In this document: positions 1 to 12,155 of the stretch, piece by piece
Layout: every line of letters begins with the position of its first letter
Position numbering within the stretch: position 1 is the first letter of the stretch
Assembly (NCBI RefSeq): GCF_029207565.1
Contig: NZ_JANCMW010000005.1
Coordinates: 202,695 to 266,694 of the forward strand
Length of the DNA stretch: 64,000 nt
Source of the DNA: Marinobacter iranensis
GTDB lineage: Bacteria; Pseudomonadota; Gammaproteobacteria; Pseudomonadales; Oleiphilaceae
Reading direction: 5' to 3'
Translations under genes and position numbers: made by a program
The notes under the pieces: model-generated
What the model was told of the DNA's origin: nothing
The model's input: the letters and a program-made list of their open reading frames with translations, nothing else
The model's database searches: none

Positions 1-1892
1 TCCAGCATTTCGTGGCGCGACACCTGACCACCATGGCCAACTATGCCCGTAACTTTTCCCTCAACAACCTGGCGAAACCACTGGAACTGGACCGGCCCGA
101 CAGCCAGTTGAACCGCAATGATGAGCTGGCTCAGGTAACCGTTGCCATCAACCAGATGCGGGAACGACTCAATGACGACCTGGAGCGCCAGGAACGCGAT
201 GCCCAGGAGATCCGCAAGTTCTCCAAGGCCATTGAACAGAGCCCGTCCTCGGTCTTGATCTGCGACCGTCAGTGGCGCATCGAATTCGCCAACCAGAAGT
301 TCAGCCAGCTCACCGGCTATGACGCCTCGTCCATCGTCGGCAAACACCCGGGCGTATTGTCCGAAGACGCACATGCCCACCGGGAGAATCGCCAGTTGTG
401 GCAGTCGATCCGGCTGCAGGTGCAGCGAGTCGGGGTCTGGCAGGGTGAGATCAACAGCGTGCGCAAGAACGGCGAGCGGTTCTGGGAGCAATTGATCGTC
501 ACGCCCATCAAGAGCTCCAATGGCGAAGCCACGGGTTACCTGATCCTTGGTGAAGACATCAGTATCCGCAAACGCTACGAGCAACAGCTACTGAGACAGG
601 CAAATTACGATATCCTTACCGGCCTGCCCAACCGTATGCTAGCCCTGGATCGGCTCAAGCTTGCCCTTGCCCAGGCCCGGCGTGAGAGTTCCCTGGTCGG
701 TGTCATGTTTCTCGACCTGGATAACTTCAAGCACATCAATGATACCCTTGGTCACGACGCCGGCGACAATCTGCTGATTGAGGCGGCACGAAGGATCTCG
801 AGCTGTTTGCGGGGAACAAGCACTGTTGCCAGGCTTGGCGGCGATGAGTTCCTGGTGATCCTTCCGGGTCTGACCGGCACCGAGGCAACCTCCCAGGTGG
901 CGGAGCGTATCCTCAAAACCTTTGCGCCACCCTACCTGCTCAACGGTCAGGAGGTGTTCGTTACCACCAGCATCGGCATTTCCATCTTTCCCAATGATTC
1001 CGACAACAGCGGTAACCTGCTGCAACATGCCGACGCTGCCATGTACCAGGCCAAGCATAAGGGCAAGAGCGCCTACGCCCATTTCGCACCGGAAATGACC
1101 GAAGTCTCCCATGAACGGCTGCAAATGGAATCATTGATGCGCCGAGCCCTGGAGCAGAAAGAGTTCGAACTCTACTACCAGCCGATTGTTCGCACGGATT
1201 CCGGTCAGTTGTGCTCGGCCGAAGCCCTGCTGCGTTGGAACAACCCTGGATTGGGAATGGTCATGCCCGATCGATTCATACCCTTGGCGGAGGAGACCGG
1301 CCTTATCACACCGATTGGCGAGTGGGTTCTGCAGGAAGCCTGCATGGCCGCCATGCGCTGGAAAGAAACCACCGGAACCGGTATCGGAATCTCTGTTAAC
1401 GTTTCTCCCCGCCAGTTCCGCGATCCTGGCTTTATCGACACCGTCATGAACGCGCTGGAATCCAGCGGGTTGCCTCCCCAGCAACTGGAATTGGAGATCA
1501 CCGAGCGCCTGATACTGGACAACACCATCGAAACTGCCGACATTCTCCGGCAACTGGACCAGTCCGGCATTCGGCTCTCGGTCGATGATTTCGGCACCGG
1601 TTACTCTGCTCTCAGCTACCTCAAGAGCTATCCCTTTGATACCCTGAAAATTGACAAATCCTTTGTTCAGGACGTGATGAAGGAGCAGGACGACGCTTCC
1701 CTGGTCAAAGCCATCATCAACATGGCCCATAGCCTCGGCCTCCGGGTCATTGCTGAAGGTGTCGAGGAAGATGCCCAGACTCACTTCCTCCAACGTGAAG
1801 GCTGTGACTACTCGCAGGGATACTTCTACAGCAGACCCCTGCCGGAGAAAGATTTCCAGGAGTGGCTGAAGACCAACCATCGCGCCCGTTGA
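1..1892 (+). CDS. HAMP-PAS-GGDEF-EAL signalling protein, 5' partial
   Basis: The reading frame is open to the window edge, so the N-terminus (probably a membrane sensor) is missing; the first in-frame start seen, a GTG at 12, is not taken as the real one. Domains in order, numbered from that GTG: a HAMP-like segment (about 1-60), PAS with PAC (about 70-190), GGDEF (about 195-355) and EAL (about 370-620). The cyclase motif is intact (ARLGGDEF), but the inhibitory I-site reads RGTS instead of RxxD, so product inhibition is probably absent. The EAL half keeps EALLRW, NVS, ELEITE, DDFGTG, KIDKSF and AEGVEE, the residues expected of an active cyclic-di-GMP phosphodiesterase. Inference: a bifunctional or mainly hydrolytic c-di-GMP enzyme. 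ackA follows 27 bases downstream on the same strand. Confidence 0.9.
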   Translation, partial: QHFVARHLTTMANYARNFSLNNLAKPLELDRPDSQLNRNDELAQVTVAINQMRERLNDDLERQERDAQEIRKFSKAIEQSPSSVLICDRQWRIEFANQKFSQLTGYDASSIVGKHPGVLSEDAHAHRENRQLWQSIRLQVQRVGVWQGEINSVRKNGERFWEQLIVTPIKSSNGEATGYLILGEDISIRKRYEQQLLRQANYDILTGLPNRMLALDRLKLALAQARRESSLVGVMFLDLDNFKHINDTLGHDAGDNLLIEAARRISSCLRGTSTVARLGGDEFLVILPGLTGTEATSQVAERILKTFAPPYLLNGQEVFVTTSIGISIFPNDSDNSGNLLQHADAAMYQAKHKGKSAYAHFAPEMTEVSHERLQMESLMRRALEQKEFELYYQPIVRTDSGQLCSAEALLRWNNPGLGMVMPDRFIPLAEETGLITPIGEWVLQEACMAAMRWKETTGTGIGISVNVSPRQFRDPGFIDTVMNALESSGLPPQQLELEITERLILDNTIETADILRQLDQSGIRLSVDDFGTGYSALSYLKSYPFDTLKIDKSFVQDVMKEQDDASLVKAIINMAHSLGLRVIAEGVEEDAQTHFLQREGCDYSQGYFYSRPLPEKDFQEWLKTNHRAR

Positions 1893-1919
1893 GACACCAC
1901 TGGCAGGAACGGATGCATC

Positions 1920-3116
<1,197 letters not shown>

Positions 3117-3142
3117 ACCCGTTTCACCGCAGGGAGCCTGTC

Positions 3143-5296
3143 ATGGCAAAGAATCTCTATGTTGCACCCACCTCCATAAACTCGGGGCTTACATCGGTAT
3201 GCCTGGGATTGCTTCGTGCCCTGGAGCGTGTGGGTGTCAGCGTGGGCTTTTACAAGCCCTTTCGCCAGGCTGTTCACGAAGGCGAGGCCCATCACAATCG
3301 TGGAGAAGATACGTCTGTGGCCTTCGTCCGGGCCCGCAGCCATCTGGAGCCGCCGGAACCCATGAGCCTGAAGGAAGCGCAAAAACTACTGAACACCGGT
3401 AAATCCGACCAACTGATGGAAACCCTTGTCGGTGAGTACCGAAAGGTGGCCGATACCGTCGATGTCGTCATTATCGAAGGCCTGGTTCCGGACCGTACTG
3501 AAGCCTACATAGCCAGGCTGAACGTTGAGGTGGCGCGCAACCTGGGTTCTGAAGTCATTCTGGTGAGTACGCCGGGTAATGCGGCTCCTGAAACTCTCGA
3601 CGAGGAACTCGACTTTTACGCCCGGCTGTTTTCCAGCCCCTCTGATCCCGATGTGGTCGGGGTTGTCCTGAACAAGACGGGGGAACCCGAAAAATCGGAA
3701 TTCGCACCACGAGTAAATGCCGAAGTAAATACGCAGGCCCCGGATTACGGCCAGGCCTGCAAGGTATTCAGCCAGGGCCGCTACCGCTTGCTTGCGGTGA
3801 TCCCCTGGCAGCCGGAACTACTGGCGCCGCGGGTCTCGGACATCGTCCGGGAAATGGGTTCGGAGGTGCTTCATGAGGGGGAAATGCACTCCCGCCGTGT
3901 GCAAAAAGTCACCGTCAGCGCCCGTACCATCCGCAACATGGTAGACACCCTCAAGCCCGGCACACTGATGGTGACCCCGGGTGACCGCGAGGACATTATC
4001 GTGACCACCGCAGTGGCCGCCCTGAATGGTGTCCCCCTGGCCGGAATGATGCTGACTGGCGGCCTGATGCCGGACCAGCGGGTGATTGATCTGTGTCGGC
4101 GGGCACTGGCAACCGGTTTGCCGGTCATGAAGGCGACCACCAACACCTACGAGACAGCCCATCGGCTGGCCAACCTGTCACCGGCGATCCCGGTGGATGA
4201 CCCGGATCGCATTGAAAAAGCCATGGAAGCCGTGGCCACCCGAATTGATGCGGAATGGCTGAGGGAGCATCTGCGGGTGGAGCGGCAGAGCCGATTGTCT
4301 CCCCCGGCCTTCCGCTACCTGTTGTCGGAACGCGCACGGGCGGCGGCAAAGCGTATTGTTCTGCCTGAAGGTAACGAACCCCGTACCGTACAGGCCGCGA
4401 TAATCTGTCACCAGCGCAAACTGGCTCACTGCATCATGCTGGGCGACCGGGACGACATTGCCAATGTTGCGCGCTCCCAGGGCATGGAACTGCCGGACGA
4501 CATGGACGTGATTGCTCCCTCCGATGTCCGCCAGGACTACATCGAGCCGATGGTGAAACTGCGGAAGCATAAGGGGCTGGCGCCGGACATGGCCGAAGCG
4601 ATGCTTGAGGACAACGTGGTCCTGGGCACCATGATGGTTGCCGAAGGCAAGGCCGATGGCCTTGTATCCGGTGCCGTGCATACCACGGCCAACACGGTTC
4701 GCCCTGCCATGCAACTGATCAAGACCCACGATCACGCCAAGGTGGTGTCGTCCGTTTTTTTCATGCTGTTGCCACAACAGGTGGTGGTCTACGGCGATTG
4801 CGCCATCAATCCCGACCCGAACGCGGAGGAACTGGCAGACATCGCCATCCAGAGCGCGGGTTCAGCGGAAGCCTTTGGCATTGAACCGGTGGTGGCGATG
4901 ATCAGTTACAGCACTGGTGAATCAGGCAGTGGCAAAGACGTGGACAAGGTACGGGAAGCAACGCGAATCGCACGGGAAAGGCGCCCTGATCTGCTGATCG
5001 ACGGCCCGCTGCAATACGATGCCGCCGCCATTGAGAGCGTTGGCAAAAGCAAGGCCCCGGACAGCAAGGTGGCAGGCAAGGCAACGGTCTTTATCTTCCC
5101 CGACCTCAATACCGGCAACACCACCTACAAGGCCGTGCAGAGAAGCGCAAACGTGGTGAGTGTCGGCCCCATGCTGCAGGGCCTGAAAAAGCCGGTGAAT
5201 GACCTGTCCCGGGGAGCCCTGGTGGAAGACATCGTCTTTACCATCGCGCTCACCGCGGTCCAGGCAAAACAGGTGGAGGACGCCGGGCTGATCTGA
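3143..5296 (+). CDS. pta: Phosphate acetyltransferase
   Basis: Converts acetyl-CoA and phosphate to acetyl phosphate, which AckA then uses. At 717 residues it is the long, proteobacterial form: an N-terminal P-loop-like (dethiobiotin-synthase-like) domain (about 1-210, with APTSINSGLTS), a central DRTGG-type domain (about 215-330) and the C-terminal catalytic PTA domain (about 390-712, with NTGNTTYKAVQR near the end). The start at 3143 has a good Shine-Dalgarno (CAGGGAG). Second gene of the ackA-pta pair; convergent with der, only 24 bases between the stops and no obvious terminator there. Confidence 0.97.
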   Translation: MAKNLYVAPTSINSGLTSVCLGLLRALERVGVSVGFYKPFRQAVHEGEAHHNRGEDTSVAFVRARSHLEPPEPMSLKEAQKLLNTGKSDQLMETLVGEYRKVADTVDVVIIEGLVPDRTEAYIARLNVEVARNLGSEVILVSTPGNAAPETLDEELDFYARLFSSPSDPDVVGVVLNKTGEPEKSEFAPRVNAEVNTQAPDYGQACKVFSQGRYRLLAVIPWQPELLAPRVSDIVREMGSEVLHEGEMHSRRVQKVTVSARTIRNMVDTLKPGTLMVTPGDREDIIVTTAVAALNGVPLAGMMLTGGLMPDQRVIDLCRRALATGLPVMKATTNTYETAHRLANLSPAIPVDDPDRIEKAMEAVATRIDAEWLREHLRVERQSRLSPPAFRYLLSERARAAAKRIVLPEGNEPRTVQAAIICHQRKLAHCIMLGDRDDIANVARSQGMELPDDMDVIAPSDVRQDYIEPMVKLRKHKGLAPDMAEAMLEDNVVLGTMMVAEGKADGLVSGAVHTTANTVRPAMQLIKTHDHAKVVSSVFFMLLPQQVVVYGDCAINPDPNAEELADIAIQSAGSAEAFGIEPVVAMISYSTGESGSGKDVDKVREATRIARERRPDLLIDGPLQYDAAAIESVGKSKAPDSKVAGKATVFIFPDLNTGNTTYKAVQRSANVVSVGPMLQGLKKPVNDLSRGALVEDIVFTIALTAVQAKQVEDAGLI

Positions 5297-5320
5297 GCGG
5301 TCAGCCCGGCAAGCGCCAGC

Positions 5321-6745
5321 TCAGCGCTTCTTGCTCTTCATTCGCGCTTTCTTTTTCACCGGGCGGCCCTTCTTCAGGTCGTTGTCCTGCTTGACCTTCT
5401 GGCGCGGCGTCAGCCGGCTGACCTTGTTGGCGAACGGGTTTTCGCTGGAGCGGAACTCAAAGCGGATGGGGGAACCGCTCACCTTCAGCACCTTGCGGAA
5501 GGTATTTTCCAGGTAACGCTTGTAAGCCCCGGGCAGCGCATCGGTCTGGTTACCATGCACCACGATGACCGGCGGGTTCGAACCGCCCTGGTGGGCGTAC
5601 CGCAGCTTGATACGACGCCCCTGGACCAGCGGCGGCTGGTGCTGTGCCGTGGCGTCCTGAAGGATGGCAGTCAGGCGATTGGTGGGCCACTTTGCCATTG
5701 CCGATTCATAGCAGTCATGGACCGACTCGTACATCACCCCCACACCAGAACCGTGAAGCGCGGAAATATAGTGCTTGTCGGCGTAGTCGAGGAAATCCAG
5801 GCGACGCTGAACCTGTTCTTTTACCTTGGCCCTGTCCTCCGGGTCCATACCGTCCCATTTGTTGACGGCGATCACCAGGGAGCGGCCCGCGTCCAGCACG
5901 AAGCCAATCAGGTGAAGGTCCTGATCCACCAGCCCTTCCCGCGCATCAATCACCAGAATCACCACGTGGGCGTCATCAATGGCCTGGAGGGTCTTGATGA
6001 TGGAAAACTTTTCCACTACTTCACTGACGTTCTTGCGTCGGCGTACACCGGCCGTATCAATCAGCGTGTACTGGTTCTCCATACGCTCGAACGGGATGTA
6101 GACACTGTCCCGGGTGGTACCAGGCATGTCATACACTATTACCCGGTCCTCACCGAGCATACGGTTGACCAGGGTGGACTTGCCTACGTTCGGGCGCCCA
6201 ACGATGCCAATCCGGATACCGGGATAGCGGTCAGCACGGTCCTGCTCTTCACGCTCTTCTTCGGACGGCAGCAACTCCTCCAGCATGGAGCGAATCCCCC
6301 GGTTATGGGAGGCTGCAATCAGGTAGGTGGACTCGAAGCCCAGACCGTAAAAATCCGAAGCGGCAACGTCAGGGTCCTGGCCGTCGGTCTTGTTGACCAC
6401 CAGGTGTGCCCGCTTTCCGGTCTTGCGCAGGTGCGCTGCGATCAATTCATCGCCACCGTTCAGGCCAGCCTTACCGTCAACAAGGAACAGCACGATGTCG
6501 GCTTCTTCGACCGCCTGCATGGACTGGCGGGCCATTTCCGCATCCAGGCCCTCCTCGCCACCGGTCAGGCCGCCGGTATCAATCACGATAAAGCGCTGCC
6601 CCTCGTAATTGCCCTCACCGTATTTACGGTCGCGGGTCAGGCCGGGGAAATCCGCCACAAGCGCATCCCGGGACCGCGTCATCTGGTTAAACAGTGTCGA
6701 TTTTCCCACATTGGGACGGCCGACAAGAGCAATTACAGGGGTCAT
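5321..6745 (-). CDS. der: GTPase Der (EngA), 50S ribosome assembly
   Basis: Essential GTPase that binds and matures the 50S subunit. Its hallmark is two GTPase domains in tandem, both seen here: P-loop GRPNVGKS at residues 8-15 and again near 183-190, each followed by DTGG/DTAG and NKTD/NKWD specificity motifs. A KH-like C-terminal domain (about 360-450) precedes a very basic tail ([17 protein letters not shown]). The length of 474 is close to the E. coli protein. It is the last gene of the leftward block that begins with hisS-yfgM-bamB; the same neighbours are found in Pseudomonas. Confidence 0.97.
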   Translation of the reverse strand: MTPVIALVGRPNVGKSTLFNQMTRSRDALVADFPGLTRDRKYGEGNYEGQRFIVIDTGGLTGGEEGLDAEMARQSMQAVEEADIVLFLVDGKAGLNGGDELIAAHLRKTGKRAHLVVNKTDGQDPDVAASDFYGLGFESTYLIAASHNRGIRSMLEELLPSEEEREEQDRADRYPGIRIGIVGRPNVGKSTLVNRMLGEDRVIVYDMPGTTRDSVYIPFERMENQYTLIDTAGVRRRKNVSEVVEKFSIIKTLQAIDDAHVVILVIDAREGLVDQDLHLIGFVLDAGRSLVIAVNKWDGMDPEDRAKVKEQVQRRLDFLDYADKHYISALHGSGVGVMYESVHDCYESAMAKWPTNRLTAILQDATAQHQPPLVQGRRIKLRYAHQGGSNPPVIVVHGNQTDALPGAYKRYLENTFRKVLKVSGSPIRFEFRSSENPFANKVSRLTPRQKVKQDNDLKKGRPVKKKARMKSKKR

Positions 6746-6807
6746 AATCTTTCGCTATACATTGAACAGGGCCCGCGCTTCACAGCGATAGGGCCGGAAA
6801 GGAGCTA

Positions 6808-7980
6808 TCAGTCAAGCTCCCGGAGTTTCATTACGGACAGTTTACCGCTGTTACCGTATACAAGGAGGTTACCGTTCTGCAGACGCTGAAAGGGAACCCG
6901 AAGGCCGTCGTCGTCAAATTCATGCTGGCCCACCAGGCTGCCATCCTCCATGGACAGGATATGAATGTATCCCTCGAAGTCGCCAATCAACAAGTAATCC
7001 TCATAAACGATCGGCTGCGTCGGCTGGCGCCAGGACAACCTGTCCTGAACCCAGAGTTCGCGACGGTCAGAACCACGATAGGCAATGATGTCGCCATTGG
7101 CCGAGGCAATGAAAATGTTGCCATTGCCAATCATCGGCGACTGCAGGCTGGACGCTTTCCGGCTCCAGATCTCCTGACCACTCTGCAGGTCAACCAACGC
7201 AAGATTGCCCTGATAGCCGACAACCATGGCGGCACTCTCGAGGATCAGCGGCTCACCAGCAACGTCGACCAGTCTTTCCAGTTCCGTACGCCCCTGGGGT
7301 TGGCCGACTTCATACTGCCAGACCGGTTGCCCGGTCTCTGTTGAAATCGCCATTAACTTGCCATTGGACAGTGAGGCCAGCACAAGATCGGCACCCACAA
7401 GCGGTGATGCTGCGGCACGTATGGACAAAACCGGCACATCACTGTCGTATTGCCAGGATCGCTCACCAGTGGCGGTGTCAAAGGCCAGAACCTTGCCGTC
7501 AATGGTCTGGACCACCACAAGGCTTCCATTGGATTGCGGTGATGCCAGCGCCTCATTGGGCAGTGGCTGCTCCCAGAGTTCAGAGCCGTCCTGCCGTGAA
7601 AGGGCCTTCAGTTGTGCATCACGGGTCACCAGATACAGATTGTCCTGATCTCCACCCACGCCAGCGCTGATTTCCTGGTCAAGCTCCCGGGACCAGAACA
7701 CCTCGCCGTTTTCAGCACCTACCGCATAGACTTCACCATCCGCTGACGCCACATAGAGCGTCTCCCCGGTGTTCAGCGGCGCCAGGTACAGAAACTTGTC
7801 ATCGTGCCCGTCGCCAACACTCATGCTCCAGACCGATTCCAGGCCGATACTCGACGAGATCTCCGGTACGGGCGCTGGCTGCTCAAAAGTGTCGCTGGTG
7901 CTACATCCTCCCAGGAATGCCAGTGTCAGCATCCCCAGGGATAAAACAAACTGTTTGTGCCCGTTGAACAACCAGGGCAT
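6808..7980 (-). CDS. bamB: Outer membrane protein assembly factor BamB
   Basis: Lipoprotein of the BAM complex that helps fold beta-barrel proteins at the outer membrane. It starts with a lipoprotein signal (hydrophobic stretch ending LAFLGGC, acylated Cys at about residue 26), followed by an eight-bladed PQQ-type propeller visible as repeated G-x-x-x-W segments (for example TGERSWQYD, TGQPVWQYE, SGQEIWSRK). Length 390 matches the family. Its start codon overlaps the yfgM stop by one base, so the two are translationally coupled. The residue after the acylated Cys is Ser, consistent with outer-membrane sorting. Confidence 0.95.
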   Translation of the reverse strand: MPWLFNGHKQFVLSLGMLTLAFLGGCSTSDTFEQPAPVPEISSSIGLESVWSMSVGDGHDDKFLYLAPLNTGETLYVASADGEVYAVGAENGEVFWSRELDQEISAGVGGDQDNLYLVTRDAQLKALSRQDGSELWEQPLPNEALASPQSNGSLVVVQTIDGKVLAFDTATGERSWQYDSDVPVLSIRAAASPLVGADLVLASLSNGKLMAISTETGQPVWQYEVGQPQGRTELERLVDVAGEPLILESAAMVVGYQGNLALVDLQSGQEIWSRKASSLQSPMIGNGNIFIASANGDIIAYRGSDRRELWVQDRLSWRQPTQPIVYEDYLLIGDFEGYIHILSMEDGSLVGQHEFDDDGLRVPFQRLQNGNLLVYGNSGKLSVMKLRELD

Positions 7981-8636
7981 CAGGCTCCCTCCCCTACGCC
8001 AAGGTCAGACAACTTGAGCTCAAGGATACCGCTGCGACCCTGCTGATTCTGTTCCCTGGCCGCCAGGTAGGCTTCACGGGCGCCCTCACGGTTACCCTGT
8101 GCCAACAGGATATCGCCCCGGAGTTCGGTGAAGATGGCGCTGAAGCTGCCGGCATCATTCACACTATCAATGGTAGCCAGGGCCTCATCGTACTTTTCCG
8201 CCGCGAACTGGGCACGGGCCAGGCGATTGCGTACAACCAGGGTTAACGGCCCGGATTCCCCGGTCTTTTCCTGTGCCCAGGTCAGCGATTCGATCGCAGC
8301 TTCCGGATCGCCCTGATCCATGACCTGCTGGCGCGCCAGCATCAGCATGCCGTAGATGGCAAAGGCACTGTCGCTGTACTCTTCCTGCAGCTCTTTCGCT
8401 ATGTAGGCAACCGTATCGGCGCGGTTTTCGTCGGTCTCATCACTGTAGGCGTTAATCAGCTCAGCGAACTGGGAAGCTGCCTCGGTGCGTTGCTGCATCT
8501 GATGGTTCTGCCAGGCCTGCCAACCGAATACAATGGCCAGTGCAGCGGCAATGCCAATCAGGAGCGAACTGCCGTTCTTCTTCCACCAGTCCTTGATTGC
8601 CTGGACCGTTTCTTCCTCAGTACGCATTTCAGCCAT
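7980..8636 (-). CDS. yfgM: YfgM family ancillary SecYEG/periplasmic chaperone-network protein
   Basis: Single-pass inner membrane protein (membrane segment about residues 20-40 after KKNGSS) with a periplasmic TPR-like domain. In E. coli, YfgM works with PpiD at the Sec translocon. An in-frame start exists further upstream at 8690, but the start chosen here (8636, MAEMRTEEE) has an AGGAG 7 bases upstream and fits the family N-terminus. The resulting 218 residues match the usual length. It lies between hisS and bamB and overlaps bamB by one base. Confidence 0.9.
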   Translation of the reverse strand: MAEMRTEEETVQAIKDWWKKNGSSLLIGIAAALAIVFGWQAWQNHQMQQRTEAASQFAELINAYSDETDENRADTVAYIAKELQEEYSDSAFAIYGMLMLARQQVMDQGDPEAAIESLTWAQEKTGESGPLTLVVRNRLARAQFAAEKYDEALATIDSVNDAGSFSAIFTELRGDILLAQGNREGAREAYLAAREQNQQGRSGILELKLSDLGVGEGA

Positions 8637-8686
8637 GATGACTCCTAAAATAAATGATAATTGTGCTATAGCCTGTCGGCCCGCCG

Positions 8687-9967
8687 TCAACGGCCCAGTA
8701 ATTCTTCAAGTGTCGCCGCAAGGTTCGCCTGTGCTATATCCTGCTGCGGTTCGTCCGACCGAAGCGGCTTGAGACCCACCGTACCGTTAGCGACCTCATT
8801 CTCGCCCAGAATGACCGCGTAACGAGCACCGCTGCGATCAGCCTTCTTCATCTGGCTCTTGAAACTGCCGCCGCCACAATGGCTCATGACTCTTGCTCCG
8901 GGCAAGGCATCGCGAAGGGATTCACCCAACGCCAGCGCAGGAGCCACGGTGGTATCGCCCATGGCAGCAACATATACGTCCACGTTGCCATTGGCACGGT
9001 CCGGAACGAGGTCCAGGGTTTCCAGTAGCAGGATCAGGCGCTCAAGCCCCATGGCAAACCCGACCGCAACGGTGGGTTTGCCGCCCAGTTGTTCCACCAG
9101 GCCATCGTACCGGCCACCGGCGCATACGGTGCCCTGCGCCCCAAGACTGTCGGTAATCCACTCGAATACGGTTTTGCCATAGTAATCGAGCCCGCGAACC
9201 AACCTCGGATTGACGGTGTACTGGATACCAGCCGCGTCCAGCAATGAACGAAGCTCCCGGAAATGGTCCCGGGATTCCTGGTCGAGATAGTCGTCCAGAT
9301 TGGGCGCGTCAGCCAGAAGCTGCTGTGTTAAGGGGTTCTTGCTGTCGAGAATACGCAGCGGGTTGGAAGCCAACCGCCGCTGGCTGTCTTCATCCAGTTG
9401 ATCCCGATAGCCCGAAAGATAGGCCACCAATGCTTCCCGATATTGCCTTCGGGCTTCTGAGGTACCAATGGAGTTGATTTCCAGGCGGGTGTGCTCGCTC
9501 AGCCCCAGTTCCCGCCAGAGCCTGGCGGTCAGCACCAGAAGCTCGGCATCGATGTCCGGCCCGGTCATGCCAAAACATTCCACACCAATCTGGTGGAACT
9601 GGCGATACCGGCCTTTCTGGGGGCGCTCATGACGAAACATCGGCCCGGTGTACCACAGGCGACGGGTCTGGTTGAAAAGCAGCCCGTGCTCTTCCGCGGC
9701 ACGGACACAGCCAGCCGTACCTTCGGGACGCAGTGTCAGGCTGTCGCCATTGCGGTCCTCAAAGGTATACATTTCTTTCTCGACAATATCCGTGACTTCG
9801 CCAATGGAACGCTTGAACAGGTCGGTCTGCTCAACCACCGGCATACGGATTTCCTGATAGCCGTATTGGGAAAGGACCTTCCTGACCGTGTCTTCCACAA
9901 ACTGCCAAACCGGCGTCTGCTCTGGCAGGATATCGTTCATCCCGCGGATTGCCTGGATCTTAGCCAA
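8687..9967 (-). CDS. hisS: Histidyl-tRNA synthetase
   Basis: Charges tRNA-His with histidine. Class II synthetase of 426 residues. The N-terminus [14 protein letters not shown] is typical; motif 2 is seen as [16 protein letters not shown] (about residues 111-126), the histidine A motif as [15 protein letters not shown] (about 259-273) and motif 3 near GFAMGLERL. The C-terminal anticodon-binding domain follows (about 330-420). The next gene, yfgM, starts 50 bases downstream, in the conserved hisS-yfgM-bamB-der order. Confidence 0.97.
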   Translation of the reverse strand: MAKIQAIRGMNDILPEQTPVWQFVEDTVRKVLSQYGYQEIRMPVVEQTDLFKRSIGEVTDIVEKEMYTFEDRNGDSLTLRPEGTAGCVRAAEEHGLLFNQTRRLWYTGPMFRHERPQKGRYRQFHQIGVECFGMTGPDIDAELLVLTARLWRELGLSEHTRLEINSIGTSEARRQYREALVAYLSGYRDQLDEDSQRRLASNPLRILDSKNPLTQQLLADAPNLDDYLDQESRDHFRELRSLLDAAGIQYTVNPRLVRGLDYYGKTVFEWITDSLGAQGTVCAGGRYDGLVEQLGGKPTVAVGFAMGLERLILLLETLDLVPDRANGNVDVYVAAMGDTTVAPALALGESLRDALPGARVMSHCGGGSFKSQMKKADRSGARYAVILGENEVANGTVGLKPLRSDEPQQDIAQANLAATLEELLGR

Positions 9968-10007
9968 GTTACTACCTTATCTGTTTCAATGATTTGACGA
10001 TCGGCTC

Positions 10008-11126
10008 TCAGTCAGTCGAGCGGGTAATGATCGCTTCTTCCTTTTCCTTGCGACGGGCCACTTCCTCACGGATCAGTCGTTCCAGGTCGTCGGTCAGGTT
10101 GGCATTATCGAGTTTCTGGTTCGGCTTGCCCGACGCGTAGAACAGGTTCTTCGGGCTGCCACCGGTCAGGCCCAGGTCAGCGACCTTGGCCTCACCCGGT
10201 CCATTTACAATACAGCCAATGATGGCCACATCCAGGGACTCGTTGACATCTTCCAGACGGGCCTCCAGATCGTTCATGGTCTGGATGACATCGAAATTCT
10301 GGCGTGAGCAACTGGGACAGGCAACAAAGTTGATGCCACGGCTGCGCAGGCGCAAGCTCTTGAGAATGTCAAAGCCAACCTTGATTTCCTGCACGGGATC
10401 CGCCGCCAGGGACACCCTGATAGTGTCGCCAATGCCGTCCATCAGCAACATGCCCAGGCCAATGGAGGACTTCACGGTGCCAGAGCGGAAGCCGCCTGCT
10501 TCGGTAATACCCAAATGCAGTGGTTGTTCGATCTGGGCCGCAATCTGCCGGTAAGCCGCCACGGTCATGAATACTTCGGATGCTTTGAGGCTGACCTTGA
10601 AATCCTGAAAATCGTGCTTGTCCAGAATGTCGATATGGCGCATGGCGGATTCCACCAGTGCCTCCGGCGTGGGTTCACCGTACTTGCGCTGCAGGGCCTT
10701 CTCCAGCGAGCCGGCGTTGACACCGATCCGGATAGGGATGTTGCGGTCACGAGCGGCACTGATCACGGCACTGACGCGGTCATCGCGACCGATATTGCCC
10801 GGATTGATGCGAAGGCAGTCCACACCCAGCTCCGCCACCCTGAGCGCAATACGGTGATCAAAGTGAATATCCGCCACCAATGGCACGGACACCAGGGAGC
10901 GGATTTTTCCAAACGCCTCCGCAGCGTCCATGGTGGGCACGGATACCCGGACAATATCGGCACCCGCTTCCTGCAACGCGCGGATCTGCCCAACGGTTGC
11001 CTCGACATCGCAGGTGTTGGTGTTGGTCATGCTCTGGACAGCAATCGGTGCGTCCCCGCCCACGGGAACATCACCCACCATTATCTGGCGTGATTTGCGT
11101 CTTTTGATCGGAGATTCGTGATTCAT
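10008..11126 (-). CDS. ispG: 4-hydroxy-3-methylbut-2-enyl-diphosphate synthase (IspG)
   Basis: Penultimate enzyme of the MEP isoprenoid pathway; reduces MEcPP to HMBPP using a [4Fe-4S] cluster. The 372 residues equal the E. coli length. A TIM-barrel N-terminal part ([20 protein letters not shown]) is followed by the cluster domain with the ligands in [10 protein letters not shown] and GCIVNGPGE. It is followed by hisS 40 bases downstream and preceded by rodZ 33 bases upstream, an order shared with Pseudomonas. As a cluster enzyme it depends on the Fe-S machinery encoded further right. Confidence 0.97.
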   Translation of the reverse strand: MNHESPIKRRKSRQIMVGDVPVGGDAPIAVQSMTNTNTCDVEATVGQIRALQEAGADIVRVSVPTMDAAEAFGKIRSLVSVPLVADIHFDHRIALRVAELGVDCLRINPGNIGRDDRVSAVISAARDRNIPIRIGVNAGSLEKALQRKYGEPTPEALVESAMRHIDILDKHDFQDFKVSLKASEVFMTVAAYRQIAAQIEQPLHLGITEAGGFRSGTVKSSIGLGMLLMDGIGDTIRVSLAADPVQEIKVGFDILKSLRLRSRGINFVACPSCSRQNFDVIQTMNDLEARLEDVNESLDVAIIGCIVNGPGEAKVADLGLTGGSPKNLFYASGKPNQKLDNANLTDDLERLIREEVARRKEKEEAIITRSTD

Positions 11127-11159
11127 AGCCTGCTAACCGGAAAAGAGGGTTCGTAACGT

Positions 11160-12155
11160 TCAGATGTCCAGTGTAAATTCTGCACGGTTGTTGACGACCC
11201 GGAAGCCAGCCAAGTCGACCGGCTCCCCGTCAAACCGTATGGATTCAATGGCATCAACCGCCCCGACAACCACGTCGATCGGCAGCCTGCCTGATACATC
11301 AATCTGGTCGCCTTCCCGTTGCAGGGAGCCAACAAGACGGTTACCCACCGAATCGGTCACCTGGACCCAGCACTTATCAGTGAATGTCATTTCCAGGCGG
11401 CCGGTGCCCACGGCTGCCTCTGGTTGGGCGCTCTCCTGAAACGTCGGTTCCGGCGAACTGGTCACCACCGGCACACGACTTTCATCGACTTCTTCCACAT
11501 CGGGCGCCGGCGCTTCAGCCTGCTCGGGCGCTTCCGGCGGCACCACCTCTGGTGGGGTGGAGGTCAGTTCACCATTTTCCTCAATGATCGGCTCTTCAAC
11601 AACCGGCTCCGGCTGGCTTTCGGTAACAGTTTCATCTGTACCGTTATCAAGCGGATCCGCCTCGTCACCCTGTTCCGGCGATTCAGCCTCGGTCGCAACA
11701 TCCGGCTCAGCCGTGTCTTCAACCGTCCCGTCGAGCTCACCCATAAAACGCAAGCCGAGGAACACAATCACGGCAATCGCCAGCAGGAACAGAAGCAGCC
11801 TGGCAATCCGGCGTTTCTGCCGCCTGCGGCGCTCGATATCAACCAGCGGATTGGCCTCTTCAGCCTCCACCTTTTGCTGGCGGAGGGGTTCCAGTTCCTG
11901 ATCGAGCGTGGCAATAATCGCGTCCGGATCCAGGTCAACCTGTCGTGCATAGGTTCTGACATAGCCCTTGAGGAACAGTTCACTGTCGATCTGCTCGTAT
12001 TCCCCGTCTTCTATAGCCTGTATCACGGCCGGGCGTAGGTGTTGGGCCTCAGCCACAGCCGTAACGCTCAGTCCCTTCTGTTCCCGCGCACGTTTGAGTT
12101 GCTGGCCCGCAGGCTCACTCACGGCTGGCTGTTGTAGCGTGTCATCACTGTCCAT
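11160..12155 (-). CDS. rodZ: Cytoskeleton protein RodZ
   Basis: Membrane protein linking MreB filaments to the cell-wall machinery. Layout: an N-terminal Cro-type HTH (about residues 20-85, LKRAREQKGLSVTAVAEAQ), a basic stretch and one membrane segment (about 117-137, IARLLLFLLAIAVIVFLG), a long Pro/Glu/Val-rich periplasmic linker (about 145-245) and a C-terminal DUF4115 beta-domain (about 248-331). Length 331 is normal. It overlaps the end of pilF by 11 bases, so pilF-rodZ-ispG look like one operon. Confidence 0.93.
   Translation of the reverse strand: MDSDDTLQQPAVSEPAGQQLKRAREQKGLSVTAVAEAQHLRPAVIQAIEDGEYEQIDSELFLKGYVRTYARQVDLDPDAIIATLDQELEPLRQQKVEAEEANPLVDIERRRRQKRRIARLLLFLLAIAVIVFLGLRFMGELDGTVEDTAEPDVATEAESPEQGDEADPLDNGTDETVTESQPEPVVEEPIIEENGELTSTPPEVVPPEAPEQAEAPAPDVEEVDESRVPVVTSSPEPTFQESAQPEAAVGTGRLEMTFTDKCWVQVTDSVGNRLVGSLQREGDQIDVSGRLPIDVVVGAVDAIESIRFDGEPVDLAGFRVVNNRAEFTLDI

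Noticed and set aside
5555..6889. 444-residue open frame on the plus strand
   Set aside because: Antisense to der; composition and lack of motifs show a shadow frame.
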